Shown one piece after another: positions 42,684 to 50,572 of a stretch of DNA of 64,000 bases. Made by a program: the position numbers and the translations under genes. The stretch is from DAOTWC01 sp048499435 (GTDB taxonomy: Bacteria > Chloroflexota > Anaerolineae > Aggregatilineales > Phototrophicaceae). The DNA is taken from NCBI GenBank assembly GCA_048499435.1, contig JASNZW010000002.1, forward strand, positions 62,001 to 126,000. The letters run 5' to 3'. The notes beneath the pieces were generated by a model. It had not been told where the DNA came from, made no database searches, and was given only the letters and a program-made list of their open reading frames with translations. How positions within the stretch are numbered: position 1 is the first letter of the stretch; the number at the start of each line of letters is the position of its first letter.

Positions 42684-44270
42684 TCAGGCCAGCCGGACGA
42701 GGCGGAAGCCGATCGAGGCGTACTGCGTCTCCGGCTTCAGGCAGTAGCGCAGCGCGATTTGCGCCCGTTCCTGCCCGCCCAGAAACGACCCGCCCTGAAT
42801 GGCGCGCTTGGCACTGACGGCGATATCGAGCGTCAGGCCGTTAGGCGTTTCGGCGTCCAGACACCATTCCCACACGTTGCCGGCCATGTCCAGCGTGCCG
42901 AACGGCCCCGCCCCGCCGGGGTAGCGCGTGACCAGCGTGGTCATGTTGAGGCTGCTCTCGCCGGTGTTGGCGCGCTCGGTGTCGAAGGTGTCGCCCCAGG
43001 GGAACAGGTGATCGCTGTCGCCTTTGGCGGCGCGCTGCCACTGCGCCAGCGTGGGCAGCGAGATCGTGCAGTTCAGGCGCGCGCTCAGCCAGTGACAGAA
43101 GGCCAGCGCGTCGTACCAGCTTACGCGCTCGCGCGGGCGCTCGTCGCCCTTGTAGCTGGCCGGTTTGGGCTGCGGGTTGTTCATGCGCCAGTGGCGCGCG
43201 TGGGGCGAAAACTGCCACCAGCGCGGGTTGGCGTAGCCGCTGGGGTCGTTAAGAAAGAGCTGATACTGCGCGTTGGTGACCGGGTAGCGCGCCATTTGCA
43301 GCGCCCGGACCTCGACCGTGCGCACGTCGCGCACCGTGTTCTGCTCGTCCATGTATTTGATGCGCACCGGCCCGGCGAGGATGTCGCACCATTCCAGCAG
43401 CGGCATCGTGACGCCGTTGGACGACGCGCGCACAACGGGCTTAGGCGCGCCCGCGGCGGCGGCCTTCGGGGCGGCGCTGGCCGGCGTGCCGCTGCCGTTG
43501 GCTGGCACGCGGCCCTCGCACAGCAGCGCCAGGCTGTCCGGGTCATAGTCAGGGTACTGCTGGCGGAAGGCCTGGAACGCCTCGCACCCCAGCTTGAACG
43601 TCTTTTTAGTGCGGATCAGGTCAGCGATCTGGCGGTAGTCGCGCTCGGCGTCGCGCAGGTAAGCCTGGCGTTCGAGGTTAGCCTCGGCCTCGGCCAGCAG
43701 CGCGTCCACGTTAACAAAGCGCGGCTTGAAGCCGCTGGCTTTGGCGTGCCGCAGGACGTACACCGCCTGGTCATACTGGCCGCGTTCCATCGCGGCGGCC
43801 ACCATGCTGATCACGTTGGCCGGGTTGGGGGCCGGCGGGTTGATCATCTCCGGGCCGATGCCCGGCAGCGGCGCCTGCGCGTGCTGGTAGCGCCCGGTTT
43901 CCGCTATGTAAATCGAGCTGAGCAGAATCTTCACGGCCTCGGCGGTCAGGCCCTTGCTCATATCGGCGTACTGCACCTCACGCAGCTCCGGGGGGATCGG
44001 CGTATCCGGGTGAATCAGCACCGGGAAGATGGGCCGGCCCAGGGCCTGGGCCACCTTATACTCACGCTGGCAGTAATCAGAAGCAACTGATTCAGGCGAC
44101 AGCAGGTAGACAAAGCCCTCGCACCACTCAAGGCGGCGCAAAATCTCTTTCCACCAGTGCATACCGGCGTACAGCCGCTGGTCAAACCAGGCGTCATGCA
44201 CATCCAGTGTGTCGGCAATCTGAATACAGTACGATCGGTCAACGCGGGCATAGCTGATAAAGAGCTTCAT
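42684..44270 (-). CDS. TIR domain fused to formylglycine-generating-enzyme-like (SUMF1) domain
   Basis: A 528-residue protein. Residues 1-125 form a TIR domain starting KLFISYARVD, with SPESVASDYCQREYKVA containing the candidate NADase Glu70. Residues 140-290 form a helical/TPR-like linker with an Ala/Pro region. Residues 295-528 form an FGE/sulfatase-modifying-factor domain (VTNAQYQLFLN, RERVSWYDALAFCHWLS, MAGNVWEWCLDAETPNG, GGSFLGG). I do not see the paired Cys residues of true FGE oxidase, so a binding role, as in C-type-lectin-like FGE domains, is likely. TIR domains signal by binding partners or cleaving NAD+. It lies beside another TIR gene. Confidence 0.9.
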   Translation of the reverse strand: MKLFISYARVDRSYCIQIADTLDVHDAWFDQRLYAGMHWWKEILRRLEWCEGFVYLLSPESVASDYCQREYKVAQALGRPIFPVLIHPDTPIPPELREVQYADMSKGLTAEAVKILLSSIYIAETGRYQHAQAPLPGIGPEMINPPAPNPANVISMVAAAMERGQYDQAVYVLRHAKASGFKPRFVNVDALLAEAEANLERQAYLRDAERDYRQIADLIRTKKTFKLGCEAFQAFRQQYPDYDPDSLALLCEGRVPANGSGTPASAAPKAAAAGAPKPVVRASSNGVTMPLLEWCDILAGPVRIKYMDEQNTVRDVRTVEVRALQMARYPVTNAQYQLFLNDPSGYANPRWWQFSPHARHWRMNNPQPKPASYKGDERPRERVSWYDALAFCHWLSARLNCTISLPTLAQWQRAAKGDSDHLFPWGDTFDTERANTGESSLNMTTLVTRYPGGAGPFGTLDMAGNVWEWCLDAETPNGLTLDIAVSAKRAIQGGSFLGGQERAQIALRYCLKPETQYASIGFRLVRLA

Positions 44271-44430
44271 TGGCAGCCAATCCGGGAATGGTTACATTCC
44301 TGCAGGTCTGTTCGGCGTTTGGCGGCGGCGTAAGGTGCGATCAAAAGTATATCCACTGATCATGACACGTTCTTTGCGAACCGCACAGTGTCGAACATCA
44401 TAGTTAAATGTCACCAATCAGGCCGGCGGC

Positions 44431-47400
44431 TCAACTGGCGGGCGCGGCGCGCCAGCGGCTGACCGCTGACAGCGCCTCATCGGAACCAATGTATTCCAGG
44501 GCCGCCGCCGCCAGGTCGCAGACGCGCTGCTGTTCCCAGTAGGGGCGGTTGGTGTCGTCCAGGCAGGCGATCAGCTCAGCCATCACGCTGGGGTCGGCGG
44601 TCTCGCGCAGCATGCGCGCGGCGGTCCAGCGCACGTTGTTGTCGGTGTCCTGCAGCGCCACCGCCAGCGACCGCGCCAGCGCCGCGCCGGGAATATGTCC
44701 CAGCGACTCGACGGCGGCCAGCCGCACGAACGGTTCCGGGTCGCTGACGGCGTGCTGCAGGGCAGGCAGCGCGCGCGGGTCGGCCATCATGCCCAGCGCT
44801 TCAACGGCCGCCTCGCGCACCAGGTTATGCTTGTCCTCCGTCAGCGGGATGACATCGGGCGCCGCGCCGCCGTCGCGCAGCTCGCCCAGGGCGCGCACTA
44901 CCGCCACGCGCACCGCCCAGTTGGGGTCTTTCAGCGTCTCGACCAGCGTCGGCAGCGCGCTGCGGTCGCGCACCCAGGCCAGCGCCTCAGCGGCTGACCA
45001 GCGCACCACCCAGTCGGCATCGGCCAGCGCCGCCGTCAGCCGCTGCGCCAGCTCCGGGTCCTCGGTTCCGCGCAGCAGGCGCGCATACTCGCGCAGCCCC
45101 TTAGCCGCCTGCTGGCGCGCCTGCCAGTCCGGGTGATGCAGGTCCTCAAGCAGGCGGAAAACCAGGCGGCGGTGCGCCGGGCGCTCGCCCGGCCCGTGTT
45201 CGCTGAGGTCCGGCTCAAACGGGCCTTCCGGCGCGGCGGCGGCAGCGGCGGGGTTGGTGCGCCGCCAGGCGCGCACGGCGTCGCGCGCCTCGAACGTGTC
45301 GATGGCCAGCAGCGCCCGCGCCGCGCTCTCGCTGATCGGCTCCTCCGCCATCCAGGGGTAATCGGCGTCGAACAGCCGCGCGATCAGCGCGGGGACCGCG
45401 CGCGCGTCCGCGACCGCCCCCAGGATTTCGACAGCGGCCCCGCGCGCGTTGGGGTTGTCGCTGTCCAGCAGCGCGATCAGGCCGTCAACAGCCGGCGCGC
45501 CCACGCTTTTCAGCGCGCCTGAAACGGCGTCGCACACCAGGTAATCGGAGTCATTGAGGGCGGCCACCAGCGCCGCGGCCACGTCCGGCGCACTGCCGAA
45601 CGCCGCCAGCGTCTCCGCCGCCGCGATCCGCACCTGGGTTTCGCTGTCCGTCAGCGCGGCGGTGAGCGCCGGCACAGCGATGTGCGGCTCGGCGCTTTTC
45701 AGGGCGCGCAGGGCCTCGCAGCGGGCGGCCCAGTCCGGGCTGTCCAGGCGCGGCGGCGCGGCCAGCGCGTCCCCTCTGGTCATGCCTTCCAGGCGTTTCA
45801 GCGCGTCATTAACCGACTTCGAGCTGCCAGAGCCAGCGCGCGCCGGTTTGCGTTCGGGCGCGGGGGCTGGCGTGGGGCGCGGGCGGTTGTCGTGCCGCCA
45901 GCGTTCAAGGGCAACCAGTGCCCGGCCCGTGCCCAGCGCCGCCAGCAAACGGGCGGCAGCGTCGCAAATGCGCGAACCGCTCAGCCGCGAATACGCAGTG
46001 TCCGATAAACCCTCAGTCAGCCGTTTCACGGTTCTCGCATCTCCTGTATATTCCAGGGCCTCGATGGCGGCACAGCGCACTTCAGCGCTGTGATCGTAAG
46101 TTGCGTTCAGCACCGCCTCATACGCCGCCGGGGCGTTGATGAACGTCAGCGCAGCGAGCATCAGCCGGCGCGTCTCGTCGCTTTCGCCGGGCGCGTGCAG
46201 CAGCGCCAGAATGTCGGCCAGCGCCGGCGCGCCGATCCACCCCAGGGCGCGGGCGGCGGCGTAGCGCACGCGGCCATCCGCGTGACCGACCGCCTCTTTG
46301 AGCCAGGGCACAGCAGCGGCGTCGCGCAGCCGGCCCAGGGAAAGCGCCGCTTCAGCGCTCACCAGCGGGTCCTCATCATACAGCGTGTCAACCAGCGGGG
46401 CGGCGGCGGCGGCGTCGCGCATTTCGCCCAGCGCCCAGGCCGCGCCGCGCCGCACAGCCCAGTCAGCGGCGCGCAGCAGCGTCAGCAGGGACGGCAGGGC
46501 GCGGTTGCCAAGCTGGTGCAGGGCCGCCGCCGCCGGGTCGCGCAGGCTGTCTTCCAGCTCGCGCAGCGTTTCGGCCAGGCCGGGCAGCAGCGGCGCGTCC
46601 AGCTCCCACAGCGTCAGCATGGCGGCCCAGCGCACATCCCAGGCGCCGTCGCGCAGGGCCTCCAGCAGGATCGGCAGCGCATCCCAGGGCACAAGGCGCG
46701 CCAGGATGCGGGCCGTCGCCACGCGGCTGTCAGGCACGCCGACGCGTACGCCGCTCGTGAGCAGCGGCATAATCCGCAGCAGCGTTTTTTCCTGGACGGT
46801 GATGCCGGCGGCGATGCACTCCAGCGCCAGGAAGGGGTCCACCTGGGCGACTGACCACACGTTGCCGTCCGGGTTGGGCAGGATGCCGCACAGCATTACG
46901 ATAGCGCGATCCCAGCGGGTCGGCAAACGCTGGCCGCTGCTGTCGAGCGTCGGCGGTGTCAGGCGCGTCGTCAGGCCGGAGCGCGCCAGGCCCAGCGCGG
47001 CGAAATATTCCTGCAGCGCGTGATAGGCGAAGCGCACGCCGCCGCTGCGCAGCTCCAGAAAATGGGCCGCGACCGCCGTCTGCAGCACAGCCCGGCCGCC
47101 CAGCGCCTCCAGCGCGTATTCTTCGTGAACGTAAACTGGCAGCCCTTCATCCAGCATACTGAAGGCCAGGTCCGTGAGGGCGGTTTCCAGCTCGTCGAAG
47201 CTGCCGCGCCGCCCGGCGGGCGCGCGCTGCCACATCTCCGCCACCAGCCGCCGCATGAGCTGGCCCAGGTTGTCGGGCAGGTCAACCTGGCGGGTGCTCT
47301 TGCTCACCAGGATGAACGCCCGCAGCAGAAAGGGGCTGCGGCACAGGTGATACAGATGGGGCGCGTTTTCGCGGTCGGCCAGCACGCGGACGCTGAAAAT

Positions 47401-48564
47401 ATCGCCGGCCACCGCGCCCAGGTAATGCTCAGCGAACTGCCGGATGTCAGCCTGCCCCAGGTCCATAATCATGACCAGCGGCAGGCCCAGGTCGGGCGTG
47501 GGGCCGTGTTCGTCGGCGCGGCAGGTGATAACGGCGCGCGGGGCGTCGGCGGCGGTGAGCCAGGCGCGCAGCGCCGCCAGCTTCGCGCCGGTGGGGTCGG
47601 CAAGCTCGCTCAGGCCGTCCAGGCACACCAGGACGCCGCCGCGCGCGGTCCGCGCGCGGAAGTCCTGCTCGCCCAGCTCCCAATGCCGCAGGATGAAATC
47701 GGCCAGGCTTTCGTCGTCCTGCCAGTCAGCCAGGTAGACGAGCAGCGGCAGCGGCGCGGTCTGCGGCGCCGCCTGGAACTGGTGGGCGGCCTCCAGCAGG
47801 AAGTGGTGCAGCGCGACGGTCTTGCCAGCGCTAGGAGCGCCGGCCAGCGCGATGGCGCGGTGCTGCGCCAGCGCCTCGCTGAAATGCCCCAGCGGCACGA
47901 AGCGCCGGCTGGGCGGGTGAAAGCGGCTGGCGGGCGCGCGCGCCGCTGGGCGCGTGACCAGCGCGTATGACAGCCGTTCGATCTGCGGTTTGAGCGCGCT
48001 GTTCTGGGGCCGGGTGGCCTCGCTGCTCAGCAGCACATCCGCCTCGGTGATCTGTTCCATGTACTCGGTCAGGCGGCGGGTGGTCTCCAGGTGTGCGATC
48101 AGGCGGGTGATCGCGCGGGTTTCGGGGTCCGGCGCGGCGTCGAACTGCGCCGGGCAGCGCTCGCGCAGGCTGGCGAGCAGCTTCTTCAGCGCGCGCTCAT
48201 AAGCCGCGTCGTCGTAAGCGGCGGTGAAGTCAACAAACTGCTTGCGCTCGATCTCGATGGGCCACTCCGTCGTGGCGATTTCGCGGAGCAGCACCGGGAA
48301 CACGACGCAGCCCAGGCGGACCGCGCGGGCCAGCTCATTTTTGCAGTACTCAGCGCGCACGTATTCCGGGCTGAGGACCGCGATCATCGCGGCAGACTGG
48401 TTGACCCCTTCCTGCAGCGCCGAAACCCAGTCCTCTGCAGGTTTGATGTCCATCCGGTCCATCCACAATCTGACGCCGGCGTTTTTGAGGCTGGCGGCCA
48501 GGCGTAAAGCAAAAACGGATTCAGAGCTGCGATAGCTCAAAAAAATGTGCCCGCTGTTGTTCAA
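44431..48564 (-). CDS. TIR-NACHT-HEAT repeat NLR-like protein
   Basis: A giant protein of about 1377 residues. The TIR domain (about 5-130) opens with HIFLSYRSSE and has YVRAEYCKNEL with candidate catalytic Glu77. A NACHT-type STAND ATPase follows: Walker A GAPSAGKT (242-249), Walker B VLVCLDGLSEL (Asp316) and the helical NACHT subdomains to about 560. The rest is a long array of HEAT repeats of about 31 residues (for example DPNWAVRVAVVRALGELRD). This is the architecture of bacterial NLR-like immune sensors: HEAT repeats sense, NACHT oligomerises, TIR is the effector. TTG 48564 follows GAGGTGGGG; TTG 48582 is possible. A single strong promoter/operator lies upstream. Confidence 0.92.
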   Translation of the reverse strand: MNNSGHIFLSYRSSESVFALRLAASLKNAGVRLWMDRMDIKPAEDWVSALQEGVNQSAAMIAVLSPEYVRAEYCKNELARAVRLGCVVFPVLLREIATTEWPIEIERKQFVDFTAAYDDAAYERALKKLLASLRERCPAQFDAAPDPETRAITRLIAHLETTRRLTEYMEQITEADVLLSSEATRPQNSALKPQIERLSYALVTRPAARAPASRFHPPSRRFVPLGHFSEALAQHRAIALAGAPSAGKTVALHHFLLEAAHQFQAAPQTAPLPLLVYLADWQDDESLADFILRHWELGEQDFRARTARGGVLVCLDGLSELADPTGAKLAALRAWLTAADAPRAVITCRADEHGPTPDLGLPLVMIMDLGQADIRQFAEHYLGAVAGDIFSVRVLADRENAPHLYHLCRSPFLLRAFILVSKSTRQVDLPDNLGQLMRRLVAEMWQRAPAGRRGSFDELETALTDLAFSMLDEGLPVYVHEEYALEALGGRAVLQTAVAAHFLELRSGGVRFAYHALQEYFAALGLARSGLTTRLTPPTLDSSGQRLPTRWDRAIVMLCGILPNPDGNVWSVAQVDPFLALECIAAGITVQEKTLLRIMPLLTSGVRVGVPDSRVATARILARLVPWDALPILLEALRDGAWDVRWAAMLTLWELDAPLLPGLAETLRELEDSLRDPAAAALHQLGNRALPSLLTLLRAADWAVRRGAAWALGEMRDAAAAAPLVDTLYDEDPLVSAEAALSLGRLRDAAAVPWLKEAVGHADGRVRYAAARALGWIGAPALADILALLHAPGESDETRRLMLAALTFINAPAAYEAVLNATYDHSAEVRCAAIEALEYTGDARTVKRLTEGLSDTAYSRLSGSRICDAAARLLAALGTGRALVALERWRHDNRPRPTPAPAPERKPARAGSGSSKSVNDALKRLEGMTRGDALAAPPRLDSPDWAARCEALRALKSAEPHIAVPALTAALTDSETQVRIAAAETLAAFGSAPDVAAALVAALNDSDYLVCDAVSGALKSVGAPAVDGLIALLDSDNPNARGAAVEILGAVADARAVPALIARLFDADYPWMAEEPISESAARALLAIDTFEARDAVRAWRRTNPAAAAAAPEGPFEPDLSEHGPGERPAHRRLVFRLLEDLHHPDWQARQQAAKGLREYARLLRGTEDPELAQRLTAALADADWVVRWSAAEALAWVRDRSALPTLVETLKDPNWAVRVAVVRALGELRDGGAAPDVIPLTEDKHNLVREAAVEALGMMADPRALPALQHAVSDPEPFVRLAAVESLGHIPGAALARSLAVALQDTDNNVRWTAARMLRETADPSVMAELIACLDDTNRPYWEQQRVCDLAAAALEYIGSDEALSAVSRWRAAPAS

Positions 48565-48657
48565 AGCCGAACCCCACCTCAACTAACGGCGAGTCCCCCA
48601 CCGGCATGACGAAAAAAGCATTCTTAACGCCAAAAAGCGCCCGTTTGTATAACGACT

Positions 48658-48708
48658 ATTATATTAATAATTGTAATTACCGGCAAATTCCAATTTGTTG
48701 CAATTACA
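48658..48708 (-). promoter_or_regulatory. Promoter and overlapping dyad operator of the TIR-NACHT-HEAT gene
   Basis: In an AT-rich island on the minus strand, TTGCCG (48681-48686) and TATAAT (48658-48663) are 17 bases apart. A nested dyad covers 48672-48708: the outer arms TGTAATT/AATTACA enclose the inner arms CAAATT/AATTTG, centred at about 48690. It overlaps the -35 box, the usual place for a repressor operator. Confidence 0.6.
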
Positions 48709-48761
48709 GGTTTGTGACATTTAATACAGTTCGTCATTTTGCGGCCGGCCCGCCGGGCGAC

Positions 48762-48790
48762 TTGTGCCGGCGCGGGCGCGCGGCTACACT
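48762..48790 (+). promoter_or_regulatory. Putative promoter of mscL
   Basis: TTGTGC (48762-48767), a 17-base spacer and TACACT (48785-48790), 44 bases before the mscL ATG. Confidence 0.5.
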
Positions 48791-48833
48791 AGTTGGCAGC
48801 GCACAGCAGACAGCTTATAGAAAGGGAAGCGAA

Positions 48834-49277
48834 ATGCTCAAGGAATTCCGTGATTTTATCATGCGTGGCAACGTGCTTGACCTCGCGATCGGCATTATTC
48901 TGGGCGGCGCGTTCGGCACAATCGTCAACTCGCTGGTCAATGACATCATCATGCCGCCGATCGGCATGCTGCTGGGCGGCGTGGATTTCTCTAACCTGTT
49001 CATCGACCTGTCCGGCAAAGGGTTCGCGACGCTGGCCGAAGCGCAGGCGGCGGGCGCGGCCACCATCAACTACGGCCTGTTTATCAACGCGCTTATCAGC
49101 TTTCTGATTATCGCGCTGGCCGTGTTCATGATCGTCAAAGCCTACAACACCGCCCTGAAGCGTTTCGAGAAGAAACAGGAAGAGGCCGCGCCGGCAGGGC
49201 CGACCACTGAGGAAAAGCTGAACGCCACGCTCGAACGGCTGGCGGCGGCGCTGGAGGCGCAGGAAGCGCGCAAATAG
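48834..49277 (+). CDS. mscL: Large-conductance mechanosensitive channel
   Basis: A 147-residue MscL, the emergency valve that opens under membrane tension during hypo-osmotic shock. The N-terminal MLKEFRDFIMRGNVLDLAIG and pore helix IILGGAFGTIVNSLVNDIIM are typical. The second helix is INALISFLIIALAVFMIVKA, and the C-terminal bundle is charged. AAAGGGAAG precedes ATG 48834. The gene is monocistronic with a terminator shared with the convergent redoxin gene. Confidence 0.97.
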   Translation: MLKEFRDFIMRGNVLDLAIGIILGGAFGTIVNSLVNDIIMPPIGMLLGGVDFSNLFIDLSGKGFATLAEAQAAGAATINYGLFINALISFLIIALAVFMIVKAYNTALKRFEKKQEEAAPAGPTTEEKLNATLERLAAALEAQEARK

Positions 49278-49294
49278 CGGCGTAAAAATCGCAT

Positions 49295-49321
49295 GACAGC
49301 CGGGCTTCAGGCCCGGCTGTC
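49295..49321. terminator. Bidirectional intrinsic terminator between mscL and the selenoprotein gene
   Basis: A perfect 11-bp stem GACAGCCGGGC/GCCCGGCTGTC with loop TTCAG. On the minus strand it is followed by TTTTT 7 bases later; on the plus strand by GGCTTTAG. It lies between two convergent genes. Confidence 0.75.
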
Positions 49322-49325
49322 GGCT

Positions 49326-49901
49326 TTAGCTGAGCGCCGCGCGTATCTGGCTGACCAGATCAGCGGGCGGCACGTACATCGTGCGGTCGGCTAAGTCCGG
49401 CGCGCCATAGTCGCGCACCCAGACGATCGCGCCGTCGGCGTTCACCAGCACAAACGTATGCCCCGGCTCGCCGCTGGCGACCGCCCACCTGAGGACATCG
49501 TAGGCCCGCGACACCGCGCCATCGGCGTCAATCAGCAGCGGAACGGCGGTGATGCCGTATTCCTGGGCGGCGGCGGCCTGCTCGGCGGCGCTGTCGAAGG
49601 CGATACTGAGCAGCGCGACGTTCAGCGCCTGAAATTCAGGATCAGCGTGCAGATCAACGATCTGCTGGAGGCAGGGCGGTCAGCCAACTGCCATGTGAAA
49701 GTAGAGCAGCACCGGCTGGCCGCGGTAGCTGGCCAGGCTGATATCGCCGTCCATGTTGGCCGCCGGCAGCGTGAAGTCGGGCGCAGCGGTGGCGGTTTCG
49801 GGCGTTGGCGTGGGCGCGGCTGGCGGCGCGCCGCACGCCTGGATCAGCAGCGCCAGCGGCACAAACAGCGCCAGCCGCGCCAGACGAAAAAGACAGCGCA
49901 T
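49326..49901 (-). CDS. Selenocysteine-containing thioredoxin-like (redoxin) lipoprotein, UGA read through
   Basis: A 191-residue protein if the in-frame TGA at 49680-49682 is read as Sec74. It has signal peptide LALFVPLALLIQAC with lipobox Cys23, a Pro/Thr linker, then a thioredoxin fold: APDFTLPAANMDGDISLASY, GQPVLLYFHMAVG, the redox motif U-P-P-C (74-77) where relatives have CxxC, AVPLLIDADGAVSRAYDV, and GHTFVLVNADGAIVW. Both halves are in the same frame with continuous domain homology across the TGA. AGGAGGAG precedes ATG 49901. A SECIS-like hairpin follows the UGA, and tRNA-Sec is in the same window. It likely acts outside the membrane as a thiol oxidoreductase or peroxidase. Confidence 0.88.
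49649..49665 (-). promoter_or_regulatory. Bacterial SECIS-like hairpin
   Basis: On the minus strand GCAGATC-GTT-GATCTGC forms a perfect 7-bp stem. It begins 15 bases after the UGA, with the first loop base, G, at +22. Known bacterial SECIS elements have an apical-loop G/GU about 16-37 bases downstream of the Sec codon, which SelB recognises. The hairpin lies inside the coding sequence (residues 79-85), as expected for bacteria. Confidence 0.75.
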
Positions 49902-50030
49902 CGGGTCTCCTCCTGTAAGACACCTTCCACGGCCCGGCAGGCCCGGAAGTGCGAACGAAAACTATAACCGGCGCGCGCGCCGCCGTCAAACGCCGCGCCG
50001 CCACCCTTTTAACGGCGCGCGCCAGCGTTG

Positions 50031-50036
50031 TATAAT
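50031..50036 (+). promoter_or_regulatory. -10 element (TATAAT) of the tsaE-tsaB-rimI operon
   Basis: A perfect TATAAT 32 bases before the GTG start of tsaE. No clear -35 is seen. Confidence 0.5.
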
Positions 50037-50067
50037 CGGCCTCGGCAAGCATGACGTGGGGGAAAAC

Positions 50068-50568
50068 GTGCCCATCCTGCGGGAAGGTGAACTGGACATC
50101 ATCAGCCACAGCGCGGAACAGACGCGCCGCCTGGGCGCGCGCCTGGGGTCGCTGCTGCAGGCGGGCGATATCATCTGCCTGGCGGGCGACATGGGCGCGG
50201 GCAAAACGGTGTTCGCCGCCGGCATCGGGCGCGGCTGGGGCGCGACCACCCCGCTCACCAGCCCTACCTATAACCTGATCCACCAGCACCGGCGCGAACG
50301 AGACAAGCAGGTGCTCTATCACCTGGACTGCTACCGGCTGGAGAGCGCCGCCGCCGCCGAGCGTATCGGCCTGGACGACGTGCTGGACGGACACGGCCCG
50401 GTTGTGCTTGAGTGGCCGGAGTATATTGAGGACGCGCTGCCCGACAGACGGCTGTGGATCGAGCTGCGCATCCTGGAACAGACGCGCCGCAATTTCGTCT
50501 TCAACGCCTGCGGCAAGCGCTATGAGGCGCTGATCGAACAGTTTCGCGGCTCAACCTTCGGAGTTTGA
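50068..50568 (+). CDS. tsaE: tRNA threonylcarbamoyladenosine biosynthesis ATPase TsaE
   Basis: A 166-residue P-loop ATPase that assists the TsaD/TsaB complex in making t6A37 of ANN-decoding tRNAs. Walker A is AGDMGAGKT (39-47). SPTYNLIHQH, YHLDCYRLES and VVLEWPEYIE are TsaE signatures. GTG 50068 has GGGGGA upstream. It starts a three-gene operon with tsaB and rimI; tsaD is not in the window. Confidence 0.95.
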   Translation: MPILREGELDIISHSAEQTRRLGARLGSLLQAGDIICLAGDMGAGKTVFAAGIGRGWGATTPLTSPTYNLIHQHRRERDKQVLYHLDCYRLESAAAAERIGLDDVLDGHGPVVLEWPEYIEDALPDRRLWIELRILEQTRRNFVFNACGKRYEALIEQFRGSTFGV

Positions 50569-50572
50569 ACGC

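Noticed and set aside
49326..49901. Pseudogene or sequencing-error explanation for the in-frame TGA
   Set aside because: Everything else is intact: one stop only, exactly at the redox Cys, a SECIS-like hairpin behind it, and a tRNA-Sec in the window. An error cannot be fully excluded without reads.
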